DNA of 8,571 nucleotides. Source: an uncultured Rhodospirillaceae bacterium. Lineage in GTDB: Bacteria; Pseudomonadota; Alphaproteobacteria; Rhodospirillales; Casp-alpha2. Positions 1 to 7,027 of this stretch are shown in pieces. The stretch spans positions 1-8,571 of the forward strand of contig CAJWVP010000111.1 in NCBI GenBank assembly GCA_913048145.1, written 5' to 3'. How positions within the stretch are numbered: the stretch's first letter is position 1; each line of letters starts with the position of its first letter. Under the pieces are notes generated by a model. It did not search any database. It had not been told where the DNA came from and worked only from the letters and a program-made list of their open reading frames with translations. The position numbers and the translations under genes are program-made.

Positions 1-1514
1 TACCAGCGATAGCCCTTCTCCATTCCACCCCGGATATGGGCGATGGCATAGATGAAACCGCGATCCACGAGGCTCAGGCGCGGCGTGCCGAACGATGCGG
101 GTATGGATATGCCGTAAGCCCCATATCCATAGAGAAGGACCGGCGCCGATCCGTCTAGGGGCGTGTCCTTGCGATGGAGAATGCTGACCGGAACCAACTC
201 CCCGTCCGGCGCGGGCAGGTTGAGCCGCCGGGTCACATAATCATCCGGGTCATGACCGGAGGGCACCTCCTGTTCCTTGCGCAGTTCACGCTGACGCCTC
301 TCCATATCGTAATCGTAGACACGCTCCGGCGTGGTCATCGAGGAATAGGTGAACCGCACCATGGTCGTGTCGTATTCATAAGACCCGCCGAGACCCAGTG
401 CGTAGGCTTCCTCATCAAAGGCGATAGCGTGCTCCACACCGTCAGGCCCGGTGATGACGATCCGCGGCAACGCGTCGACGCGTTCCATGCGGACCCAGTA
501 ATCCTTGAAGGTACCGATCGACAGGATCAGCCGTCCCTCCTCATGCGCCACCAGTTCGGTCCAGTTTTCCGGCTCCGGCGCATCAAGGGGCGCGGTCATG
601 ATCTTGAAGTCCTCGGCCTTGTCGGCATTGGTGCGGATTAGGAACCGGTCGTCCTGGTCGCTAAGGTCGTATTCCGTGCCGACGATCCGCGGCGCCACCA
701 AGTAGGGCGTGGTGTCCGGCGCGTCGGCTGGAATTAGGTAGGCTTCGGACGTTTGGTGATCGTGGGCTGAGATCACAATGAACCGCCGGCTTTCCGTCGT
801 CGAGACACCGACAAAAAAGCCTGGATCCTGTTCCTTGTAGACCCAGGGATCCTCCTTGGGATCAGTCCCCAGCCGGTGTCGTCGCACCGCGTGCGGCCGG
901 TGATTGTCGTCCAACACGGTATAGAGGATCGTCTGACCGTCGATCGACCAGGCCAGCCCGCCGTTGGATTCCCCGATCACTTCGGGCATGTCATTGCGGC
1001 TGGCCAGGTCGCGGAAGCGGATCGTGAAAATCTCAGATCCATTCTGATCCAAGGCATAAGCGGCAAGGCCATGGTCCGGACTATGTTCAAAGGCACCCAA
1101 TTTGAAATAGCTCGTGTCCTTGGCCGCCTCGTCACCGTCGAACAAGATCTGTTCGTCCCCGCCGTCACGGGGCCGCCGGCAGAATACGGGATGTTGGCCA
1201 CCTTCGCGAAAACGCCGGTAATAAGACCAATTCCCGTCCGGCAAGGGCACGGACGAATCGTCTTCTTTCACCCGGCCTTTCATTTCGGCGAATAGGACGT
1301 CTACCTCGTCCGATAGGGGATCCATGACGGCCGCGGTAAAGTCGTTCTCCGCCGCCAGGTAGGCGCGGATATCTGCACTCAGTACATTGGGATCGCGCAT
1401 CACCTTCTGCCAATCGTCATCGCGCAACCAGGCGTAATTGTCGGTCTTGTCGTAGCCGTGCCAGGTTGTTGTCGTCGGCCGTTTCTCGGCCTTCGGCGGG
1501 GTGGGCATGGTCAT
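1..1514 (-). CDS. ptrB: Oligopeptidase B (S9A serine peptidase), C-terminal part missing at window edge
   Basis: Prolyl-oligopeptidase-family serine peptidase that in known members cleaves short peptides after Arg/Lys, usually in the cytoplasm. I translated 504 residues without interruption. The N-terminal segment DNYAWLRDDDWQKV (about 25-38) and the stretch EMKGRVKEDDSSVP (about 77-90) are typical of oligopeptidase B. A propeller-like middle follows, and the hydrolase domain begins with YGYGAYG (462-468) and HIRGG (493-497), a hallmark of this subfamily. The catalytic Ser, Asp and His lie beyond position 1, so activity cannot be judged. No signal peptide is seen. The start is the ATG at 1514-1512, which overlaps the stop of the upstream deacetylase gene as ATGA, with a purine stretch (GAAAGG) upstream; an ATG two codons later is the alternative. 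It is second in a two-gene operon and probably translationally coupled. Family call is secure; exact substrate preference is not. Confidence 0.92.
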   Translation of the reverse strand, partial: MTMPTPPKAEKRPTTTTWHGYDKTDNYAWLRDDDWQKVMRDPNVLSADIRAYLAAENDFTAAVMDPLSDEVDVLFAEMKGRVKEDDSSVPLPDGNWSYYRRFREGGQHPVFCRRPRDGGDEQILFDGDEAAKDTSYFKLGAFEHSPDHGLAAYALDQNGSEIFTIRFRDLASRNDMPEVIGESNGGLAWSIDGQTILYTVLDDNHRPHAVRRHRLGTDPKEDPWVYKEQDPGFFVGVSTTESRRFIVISAHDHQTSEAYLIPADAPDTTPYLVAPRIVGTEYDLSDQDDRFLIRTNADKAEDFKIMTAPLDAPEPENWTELVAHEEGRLILSIGTFKDYWVRMERVDALPRIVITGPDGVEHAIAFDEEAYALGLGGSYEYDTTMVRFTYSSMTTPERVYDYDMERRQRELRKEQEVPSGHDPDDYVTRRLNLPAPDGELVPVSILHRKDTPLDGSAPVLLYGYGAYGISIPASFGTPRLSLVDRGFIYAIAHIRGGMEKGYRW

Positions 1515-2644
1515 TGGGTTAGTGCCTTTCGTACCATCTCTTTTGTCTCCTCGCGAAGCCGTCCGGGTCGTGGTCTGTCGGCCACGGTGGAAAGCCAGTG
1601 ACGCTCCGGGTTACGGCCCAGGCGATGGGCCCAAGTGACCTCACCGAGCAACCTCTGTGCAGGTTCAGGCAGAAACGCGGGAATGTCGAACTCGTTCAAG
1701 GTCGCCCAATTGCCGGCCCAGCACCGTGCAACGGCATAGGGATTATACCCGCCGCCGCCAGAGACCAAGATTCCTGATGCGGCATCGCGAACCATGGCCA
1801 AGGCCCGCCACAGGGCCGTATTTGAGAGCAAGAGCTTACTTTGTGGGTCGTCCGCCAACGAATCACAACCGCCCTGGAAATAGATCACATTGGGCCTGAA
1901 CGCCTGGATCAGCGGCAGCACAGCCGTCTCCATAAGATATTCTAGTTCCGTATCGTTGAACCCCGCCAAAACGGGCAGATTCCGATGGGCAGGGCCGCTG
2001 TCTTCCACCGTGCCTAAATCGCCCGACAACGCTGTTTTTTCCATCGGCCAGCGCCCAGCTTCATGAACGGACAAGGTGAACACGCGCGGTTCATCCGCAA
2101 AGGCATCCTGCACGCCGTCGCCTTGATGGGCATCCAGGTCGATGTAGAAAACACGCTGGACACTACGTTGAAGCATGGAGCGAATGGCCAATGCTGGCTC
2201 ATTGAAGTAGCAAAATCCACTAGCCTGGTCCGGCCGGCCATGGTGCTGCCCCCCGCCGATGTTGTAGATGGCCCCGCCGGCCTCGGCCAAGCGTGCCGCG
2301 GCCAGCAATCCGCCACCGCAGGCCGTGGCAGACCGTCTATACATACCATCAAAGATGGGATTGCCGTTGACTCCGATATGATAGCGTTCCGCCAGCGCTG
2401 GATCGATGCGCCCCAATGTTTCCGCCGCGTCGACAGCGTCGATGTATTCCATGTCGTGAAAATCCGCGAGGTCATCCTTTGTCGCACACGGGCTATCGAT
2501 GAAATTCGCGTCGTCCACCCATCCCAAAAGCCGGCAGAGGTCCATAGTCAGGGTAACTCGCGGAATCCCCAGCGGATGACCGCTCCGCTGATTCGTGGTA
2601 CGGAACACTTCGCTGCCGATCATGAGGGGATGAGGCGTGCGCAT
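1511..2644 (-). CDS. Histone-deacetylase-superfamily zinc deacetylase, AcuC-like
   Basis: Arginase/deacetylase-fold enzyme of 377 residues, the usual length for AcuC-type proteins, which remove acetyl groups from lysines; in Bacillus, AcuC reactivates acetyl-CoA synthetase. Visible motifs are GHPLGIPRV (22-30), the active-site His pair in GGGQHHG (130-136), SGFCYFNE (142-149), the metal motif DLDAHQGDG (169-177) supplying ligands D171 and H173, the third ligand D261 in GGCDS, and the transition-state Tyr Y300 in SGGGGY. All catalytic residues are present. Gln174 replaces the second His of the common HH; other bacterial members also carry Gln there. An in-frame TAG two codons upstream makes the ATG at 2644 the first possible start, and no good ribosome binding site is visible. 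It leads an operon with oligopeptidase B. No acetyl-CoA synthetase or acetyltransferase gene is visible, so the substrate is unknown; a polyamine deacetylase is the alternative. Confidence 0.9.
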   Translation of the reverse strand: MRTPHPLMIGSEVFRTTNQRSGHPLGIPRVTLTMDLCRLLGWVDDANFIDSPCATKDDLADFHDMEYIDAVDAAETLGRIDPALAERYHIGVNGNPIFDGMYRRSATACGGGLLAAARLAEAGGAIYNIGGGQHHGRPDQASGFCYFNEPALAIRSMLQRSVQRVFYIDLDAHQGDGVQDAFADEPRVFTLSVHEAGRWPMEKTALSGDLGTVEDSGPAHRNLPVLAGFNDTELEYLMETAVLPLIQAFRPNVIYFQGGCDSLADDPQSKLLLSNTALWRALAMVRDAASGILVSGGGGYNPYAVARCWAGNWATLNEFDIPAFLPEPAQRLLGEVTWAHRLGRNPERHWLSTVADRPRPGRLREETKEMVRKALTQ

Positions 2645-2775
2645 GAGCTAAATGTAAGGACGTCACGGCAGCGCGCCAAGACCAGCATTCGATTTTGCAA
2701 GAGATTTTGTTCTGCTGATCTCGGGAACATGGCGCAGGAAGGCTATCCACAATATTCACGCTTTAATACCTGGGA

Positions 2776-2805
2776 ATTTCACCGAATCATAAGTATTATT
2801 TCACC
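2776..2805. promoter_or_regulatory. Direct repeat ATTTCACC x2 in the divergent deacetylase/purC intergenic region
   Basis: The octamer ATTTCACC occurs at 2776-2783 and again at 2798-2805, exactly 22 bases apart (about two helical turns). It sits in an AT-rich patch 24 to 53 bases before the purC start. A TATTAT hexamer (2794-2799) between and touching the copies could be a -10 box, but no matching -35 is evident. The arrangement would suit a regulator binding the same DNA face twice, acting on purC, the divergent operon, or both. The rest of 2645-2828 shows no gene. No known operator was recognised, and the repeat could be chance. Confidence 0.25.
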
Positions 2806-2828
2806 TCTCAGGTTCGGATGCCGCTGCC

Positions 2829-3824
2829 ATGACGGATCAAACGCTCGAAACCGCCGAAACCATCTTGGCGAACGTCCTCACCGACGTCAGCGTACCTGAA
2901 TTGCCCAGTCATACTTCGGGCAAGGTCCGGGATTCCTATGATCTGCCGGACGGTCGCCGAGTGATGATTGCGTCTGATCGCCAGTCAGCTTTCGACATTG
3001 TCCTTGCCGCGGTTCCTCACAAGGGGCAGGTCCTGACCCAGACGGCAAATTTCTGGTTCGAGGAAACAGCGGAAATTTGCGCCAACCACATCATCGACAT
3101 GCCGGATCCGAACGTGGTGATCGGCAAACGGTTGGATATGTTTTCGGTCGAAATAGTAGTCCGCGACTACATGACCGGTTCCACAGAGACCTCCATCTGG
3201 CCCATGTACCAACGTGGCGAGCGGGTTATGTACGGGATCACCTTTCCCGAAGGCCTAAGAAAGAACCAGAAGCTGTCCAATACGATCCTGACCCCCACCA
3301 CCAAGGGCATGGCCGGAGAACACGACGAATCGACTACCCCGGCGGAGATTATCGAAACCGGACGCCTTACCCAAGCGCAGTGGGATGAATTGGCGGCATT
3401 GAGCCTGGCCATCTTCGTCAAGGGCCGCGAGATCGCCGCCGCTAACGGCCTGATCCTGGTCGACACCAAATATGAATTTGGCATCGATCCCGATACAGGC
3501 CAGATCACCTTGGCCGACGAAATCCATACGCCTGACTCCAGCCGTTATTGGCTTATGGAAAGTTATGACTCCCGTCTCGCCAACGGTCACGAACCGGAAA
3601 GCCTGGACAAGGAATTCCTGCGCTTGTGGATCACCAGTCAATGCGACCCCTATAAGGACCCAGTCCCCAACATTCCGCCGGACACTCTATTGGAATTCTC
3701 CAGCAAGTACGTCCGACTGTTTGAGCAGGTCACAGGCCAAACCTTTGCCCATGCACCCATGGACCGACCAGTCATAGAGCGCATTAGAGAAAACCTCGCG
3801 AAGGCCCTGCCGGAATTCTTTTGA
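2829..3824 (+). CDS. purC: Phosphoribosylaminoimidazole-succinocarboxamide (SAICAR) synthase, long form
   Basis: Purine-pathway ligase that joins aspartate to CAIR using ATP, giving SAICAR. The translation has SGKVRDSYD (30-38), ASDRQSAFD (48-56), the SAICAR synthase signature around VEIVVRDYMTGS (107-118), TPTTKG (155-160) followed by HDE (165-167), the second signature LILVDTKYEFG (208-218), and LADEIHTPDSSRYW (228-241). At 331 residues it belongs to the longer, yeast Ade1-like type and not the roughly 240-residue type common in bacteria. The ATG at 2829 has only a weak ribosome binding site, but the N-terminal motifs fit this start. It reads alone: no other pur gene lies on either side, and 176 bases separate it from the next gene. 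No clear terminator follows the stop codon. Confidence 0.95.
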   Translation: MTDQTLETAETILANVLTDVSVPELPSHTSGKVRDSYDLPDGRRVMIASDRQSAFDIVLAAVPHKGQVLTQTANFWFEETAEICANHIIDMPDPNVVIGKRLDMFSVEIVVRDYMTGSTETSIWPMYQRGERVMYGITFPEGLRKNQKLSNTILTPTTKGMAGEHDESTTPAEIIETGRLTQAQWDELAALSLAIFVKGREIAAANGLILVDTKYEFGIDPDTGQITLADEIHTPDSSRYWLMESYDSRLANGHEPESLDKEFLRLWITSQCDPYKDPVPNIPPDTLLEFSSKYVRLFEQVTGQTFAHAPMDRPVIERIRENLAKALPEFF

Positions 3825-3944
3825 GAACCCATGCAGCGCGGGCGTGGACTTGGATGTTTCTCGTGCCTGTAATGTGTCTTTCTCCCGTTCTTCAAATACC
3901 GACGAGGTCACAACTATTTCCGGGAGTTACCAAAAGGTTTCAGT

Positions 3945-3971
3945 TTGACCGCACATGTGGTTGGGTATTTA
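3945..3971 (+). promoter_or_regulatory. Candidate sigma-70 promoter for the oxidoreductase gene
   Basis: TTGACC (3945-3950) and TATTTA (3966-3971) are separated by 15 bases, shorter than the preferred 17. They lie 30 bases before the ATG at 4001, which would give a short leader. The 176-base gap after purC fits a separate promoter. Weak, consensus-based evidence only. Confidence 0.3.
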
Positions 3972-3991
3972 CGGAACAGGCACAAGAAAAT

Positions 3992-3995
3992 GAGG
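3992..3995 (+). promoter_or_regulatory. Shine-Dalgarno GAGG that fixes the oxidoreductase start
   Basis: GAGG lies 5 bases before the ATG at 4001. The frame stays open back to a TTG at 3821, inside the purC stop region, but the extra 60 codons have no family match. This site supports the shorter protein. Confidence 0.6.
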
Positions 3996-4000
3996 CCGTT

Positions 4001-5017
4001 ATGTCCACGTCAACGCGACAAATTACCCTACGCCGTCGTCCGATGGGTTGGGTAACATTGAAAGACTTTGAAATTAGGGAGACCATCCTAAAGGTCCCAA
4101 ATTCGGATCAAGTTCTGATCCGCGCCATATACATGTCACTCGATCCCTACATGCGCGGACGCATGGATGCAACCAAGACCTATGCCCAAAATTTTCAGAT
4201 CGGCGAACCCTTGAAAGCCCGCGTCATTGGTGAAGTCGTCCATTCCGAACATGCCAATTTCAACGCCGGCGACCTGGTCCACGGCATGGTTGACTGGGCC
4301 GACATGAGCGTGGCCCAAGGCGCAGATCTCCACCATGTCGATCCCAACCCTGTACCGCTACCCTACTATCTGGGCGCCCTCGGCATGCCAGGTATGACCG
4401 CTTGGATTGGCATGGAAATGGGTGCGCCCGAGCCCGGTGAAACCGTCTTTGTATCCGCCGCGTCTGGCGGGGTTGGACAGATCGCGGGTCAAATCGCCAA
4501 GCTGCGGGGTTGCCGCGCCGTTGGCTGCGCCGGCAGCGATGACAAGGCGGCCTTTCTATTGGATGAATTGGGTTTCGACGCGGCCTTCAACTACAAAGCG
4601 TCCACTCCCGTCCTTGAGGCCCTACATACCGCCGCACCAGATGGGATCGACATGTATTTTGACAACGTTGGCGGTACGACTCTGGAAGCGGCGCTGGATC
4701 ACGCCAACAATTTCGCCCGGTTCATTCAATGTGGAATGATTTCGCAATACAATCTGTCGCGGGAGGAGACGATGGGGATTCGAAATCTCACCCACATCAA
4801 CCGCAAACGCATTCGTATGGAAGGATTCATTGTTGGCGACCATTGGGATCGATTCGAAGAATTCATGTCGGAAATGGGAGCGTGGTTGTCGTCCGGTCAA
4901 ATCCGCTATCGGATCGATATAACCGATGGACTGGAGAATGCACCCAAAGCCTTCATTTCCATGCTCAAGGGGGGCAACTTCGGTAAACAAGTCGTGCAGA
5001 TCGGTCCGGCACCTTGA
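4001..5017 (+). CDS. NADP-dependent medium-chain oxidoreductase, curcumin reductase / alkenal reductase type
   Basis: Zinc-independent medium-chain reductase of the CurA/YncB and leukotriene-B4 12-hydroxydehydrogenase (prostaglandin reductase) group, which reduces the C=C bond of alpha,beta-unsaturated carbonyls with NADPH in the cytosol. The protein is 338 residues, a normal length. Seen in order: YMSLDPYMRGRM (44-55), GMPGMTAW (128-135), the nucleotide-binding loop AASGGVGQIAGQIAK (153-167), the family marker IDMYFDNVGG (216-225), CGMISQYN (244-251) and the C-terminal KGGNFGKQV (323-331). The zinc ligands of alcohol dehydrogenases are absent, as expected. The start is the ATG at 4001 with GAGG 5 bases upstream. 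It stands apart from purC by 176 bases and probably has its own promoter. The physiological substrate cannot be told from sequence; quenching of reactive aldehydes and enones is a reasonable guess. Confidence 0.9.
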   Translation: MSTSTRQITLRRRPMGWVTLKDFEIRETILKVPNSDQVLIRAIYMSLDPYMRGRMDATKTYAQNFQIGEPLKARVIGEVVHSEHANFNAGDLVHGMVDWADMSVAQGADLHHVDPNPVPLPYYLGALGMPGMTAWIGMEMGAPEPGETVFVSAASGGVGQIAGQIAKLRGCRAVGCAGSDDKAAFLLDELGFDAAFNYKASTPVLEALHTAAPDGIDMYFDNVGGTTLEAALDHANNFARFIQCGMISQYNLSREETMGIRNLTHINRKRIRMEGFIVGDHWDRFEEFMSEMGAWLSSGQIRYRIDITDGLENAPKAFISMLKGGNFGKQVVQIGPAP

Positions 5018-5041
5018 TCAGGCCAGCCTTAAATTCAATAA

Positions 5042-5205
5042 TTGCGACCTAAAGCAGCCCTGCTCCCACCTTTGCGACCTTCTGGAAGTCGTTGGCGATG
5101 GCTTAAAAACTGTTGCCAATATGCTTACCGATGAGCGTGATTGTGGCTTCAATCACTTCAGAGATCAGCCCACCAAGCAGCGCATCTGTGATCGCCATTG
5201 CGACC
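5042..5205 (+). repeat. Three copies of TTGCGACC between the oxidoreductase and membrane-protein genes
   Basis: TTGCGACCT occurs at 5042-5050 and 5072-5080, a 30-base period, and TTGCGACC again at 5198-5205. On the minus strand all three fall in one reading frame and encode a recurring Val-Ala pair (after NQR, after FQK, and after a stop). They may therefore be part of a decayed coding repeat and not an operator. The 5018-5226 stretch otherwise holds no clear plus-strand gene. Confidence 0.3.
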
Positions 5206-5336
5206 CTTTGGTTCTTGAAGGCATCAATGAAACGTGTCATTGGGACTGCAGCTGTAACGCGTTTCCTGCCATTTGGCGAGGGGCCAAGACAAGACGTTCT
5301 TACCAAGGCACTATCCGGCACCAAAACCGTGAGCAT
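5103..5336 (-). other. Possible small or decayed reading frame opposite the 5' end of the membrane-protein gene
   Basis: An uninterrupted minus-strand frame of 77 codons from an ATG at 5336. Its C-terminal half looks protein-like, for example TRFIDAFKNQR followed by ITDALLGGLISEVIEATITL. After the TAA at 5105-5103 the same frame continues with further protein-like text (AIANDFQKVAKVGAGLL) to a TAG at about 5050, which suggests an eroded gene and not a finished one. No good ribosome binding site precedes the ATG. GC at third positions is near 50% on both strands here, so composition does not decide which strand codes. It conflicts with the longer membrane-protein start at 5227 but hardly with the GTG at 5329. 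No family recognised. Confidence 0.22.
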
Positions 5337-6132
5337 ATTACTTATCAAGGTTGTCGTCGCGACGGCTATCGTTCTTGGATTTTCGGTCCTGGCAGAGCGC
5401 TTGGGACCGCGCTTGGCGGGCATTCTGATGGGCGCACCCTTGGGCGCACTGATCAGTTACTATTTCATCGGCCAGGAGGCCGGCCCCGAATTCGTTGCCG
5501 CCGGCACACCCTACGCCGCCGCCGGCATGACCGGCACCTTGATGTTCACCTACGCCTATTACCGAACGTCGGTCTGGTGCACGAAGTGGCCGCCACTCTG
5601 GAACGCGGTCGCTGCCACCACGGTCGGTGTCGGAACCTATTTGGCGTTCAGCGCGACCATCCAGGATATTCCCTTCACCATTCCGACAGCCCTGGCGGTG
5701 ATCGTCCCCGCCATTTTTATCGGCTCCTTCTTGTTCCGGAAACTGGGCGACGTGAAGGTGCGCAACCCGGCCCGTCTGAGCTTCAAGCTGCTGGTGATCC
5801 GGGCCAGTGGCGCAGCGTTTCTGGTCAGCATCGTTTCCAGCCTAGCAGTGGCCCTTGGGCCGACCTTGGGCGGGTTGCTGATGGCCTTTCCCATGACGTT
5901 GCTGCCAACCATGTTGATCGTGCATCTCACCTATTCGGCGGCACACGTGCACGCCATGCTGAGTGCTTTTCCGGTGGGGCTAGGCTCTGTCATCGTCTAC
6001 ATCGTTGCCGTGAGCGAGACCTTCCCCCGCTATGGCGTCACCTGGGGTAGCCTCAGCGCCTTAGCTGCAGCCTGGGCCTATCTGATGGTCCTGCCTCTGG
6101 GTTTCAAGATGGTCCGCCGGCTTAAGGGCTGA
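5227..6132 (+). CDS. Multi-pass inner-membrane protein with internal two-fold repeat, function unknown
   Basis: Strongly hydrophobic protein with about seven to eight predicted membrane segments from residue 36 on (numbered from the ATG at 5227, 301 residues). Two halves resemble each other: LGPRLAGILMGAP (59-71) and LGPTLGGLLMAFP (210-222), each preceded by a hydrophobic helix and followed by another, at a constant offset of 151 residues. This suggests an ancient duplication, common in small transporters. It resembles uncharacterised bacterial membrane proteins carrying a Gly-Pro...Gly...Leu-Pro motif after the first helix; I cannot name a substrate. The start is uncertain. ATG 5227 has GAAGG 5 bases upstream (5217-5221) but adds a 34-residue polar leader with noncoding-like composition; GTG 5329 starts directly at the first helix but lacks a ribosome binding site. 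The stop (6130-6132) directly abuts the end of the convergent pseudogene. Confidence 0.8.
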   Translation: MKRVIGTAAVTRFLPFGEGPRQDVLTKALSGTKTVSILLIKVVVATAIVLGFSVLAERLGPRLAGILMGAPLGALISYYFIGQEAGPEFVAAGTPYAAAGMTGTLMFTYAYYRTSVWCTKWPPLWNAVAATTVGVGTYLAFSATIQDIPFTIPTALAVIVPAIFIGSFLFRKLGDVKVRNPARLSFKLLVIRASGAAFLVSIVSSLAVALGPTLGGLLMAFPMTLLPTMLIVHLTYSAAHVHAMLSAFPVGLGSVIVYIVAVSETFPRYGVTWGSLSALAAAWAYLMVLPLGFKMVRRLKG

Positions 6133-6920
6133 TCAGTTGCGGACGCGGACCTTAAATCGGCAAGCCACCTCATAGGTGGTGCGTTTCTCGTGCCAGAAAT
6201 CGGTTTGTTGGTGCACCCCCGCAACGTCCAAGGCATTCCAGACGCTCAAGCGTGCGGGCACGCTAACCAGCGTGTCCCCATGCGGTCCTCATCCAAAAAC
6301 TGCTTGCCATCCAAAGCTGCCTGAAGCTCTTCGTCCCGCTTGAAGGTCACAGGCTACGGCAAGCTGTAGACATGATATTTGGCCAATCCCTTCCGAACTG
6401 ATAACAGTTCTGCAGGCCATCAGTCGCGGCGGAGCGCAGTAAAGTCGGAAAACGTTTAGCGGCCGTCTGGGTTGTTGACCAACTGTCTACCGATTCGTGC
6501 GATTATGCCGCCTTGCTCCGAAACTAAGGTCGCATCGACGATACTTTAGGCGCCGGTCTGGGAATAGTGCCTAAACAATTTCACGGTCGTGCCCAAAAGG
6601 GCCCCTAGCTGACTGCAGGGGTTCAGGTTCAACGGATGCAAGGTGTGAGAAAGCACTCAGGAGCCCGGCCCAAAGTCAGCTTAGTCGCTATCCGCAATCA
6701 TCTGTAGGCTGACATCGATCACGTCCAACTTATTGACTTCGATTTAAAATTATACCTGTCGACGACCTTTCACTAAGGCCAGGCTATTCCCGTATGCGGT
6801 CATGTTGGGGCGCGTTCAGTCGGCGGTCATGGACGTGGCCCCGTGTCCAAAGGCCGGTCCGACCAGGTTGGCCAACGCCACCGGCGCCGACACAAAACGC
6901 TGCTCCTTTTTTGTTCTCAT
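6133..6920 (-). pseudogene. Full-length decayed gene (about 262 codons), nine in-frame stops and one frameshift, family unknown
   Basis: The minus strand holds a complete gene skeleton: ATG at 6920 with AAAGGA 7 bases upstream (6928-6933), then protein-like text such as SAPVALANLVGPAFGHGATS, NKLDVIDVSLQMIADSD, GALLGTTVKLFRHYSQTGA, SIVDATLVSEQGGIIARIG, ELLSVRKGLAKYHVYSLP and FKRDEELQAALDGKQFLDED. One frame runs about 215 codons but is cut by stops at codons 35, 57, 59, 80, 88, 125, 155, 167 and 189 (five TAA, three TGA, one TAG; plus-strand positions 6816, 6750, 6744, 6681, 6657, 6546, 6456, 6420 and 6354). A one-base loss in the C4 run at 6276-6279 shifts the rest, which continues as DTLVSVPARLSVWNALDVAG and ends KVRVRN at a TGA (6135-6133). 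C/G-ending codons are still common. The mix of all three stops argues against recoding. I do not recognise the family, and there is no clear signal peptide or membrane segment. It converges with the membrane-protein gene and diverges from rmuC. Confidence 0.72.
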
Positions 6921-7027
6921 GGATCGATCCTTTCCCAGTCCAGGGCAAATTTGCGTTTCAATAAGGGCTAGGGCAAGGTGAGGATGGTCCAATATAGTGG
7001 TGCCATAGCATGAATGAGGCGTCTTAA
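6921..7027. promoter_or_regulatory. Divergent intergenic region between the pseudogene and rmuC
   Basis: The region carries the old ribosome binding site of the pseudogene (6928-6933, minus) and that of rmuC (GAGG 7016-7019, plus). A TATAGT at 6993-6998 could be a -10 box for rmuC, without a recognisable -35. A five-codon ATG frame (7010-7027) ends with TAA immediately before the rmuC GTG, in the same frame. Confidence 0.3.

Noticed and set aside
1679..2644. Gln174 in place of the second His of the metal motif as a sign of an inactive deacetylase
   Set aside because: The zinc ligands (Asp, His, Asp), the His pair and the Tyr are all present, and Gln at this position occurs in other bacterial members.
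2063..2899. Open plus-strand frame of 278 codons opposite the deacetylase gene and running over the purC start
   Set aside because: It is the antisense of a clear deacetylase with all catalytic motifs and also overlaps purC; no domain-like features of its own.
3687..3911. Minus-strand open frame across the purC end and the following gap
   Set aside because: Mostly antisense to conserved purC sequence; the protein-like part is short and has no start signal.
3821..4000. 60-codon N-terminal extension of the oxidoreductase from a TTG overlapping the purC stop
   Set aside because: No ribosome binding site, no family match in the extension, and a good GAGG plus ATG at 4001 gives the normal family length.
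4926..6050. Open plus-strand frame of 374 codons crossing the oxidoreductase end and the membrane-protein gene
   Set aside because: Arg/His/Gly-rich translation with no domain features; it is the out-of-frame shadow of the membrane protein, whose own frame gives clear membrane helices.
6595..6625. CCCCT...AGGGG inverted repeat as a terminator
   Set aside because: Only five base pairs, no T-run, and it lies inside the pseudogene's coding frame.
6133..6920. Stop-codon recoding or an alternative genetic code as the explanation for the nine in-frame stops
   Set aside because: All three stop codons occur, a frameshift is also present, and neighbouring genes use normal stops and start signals.
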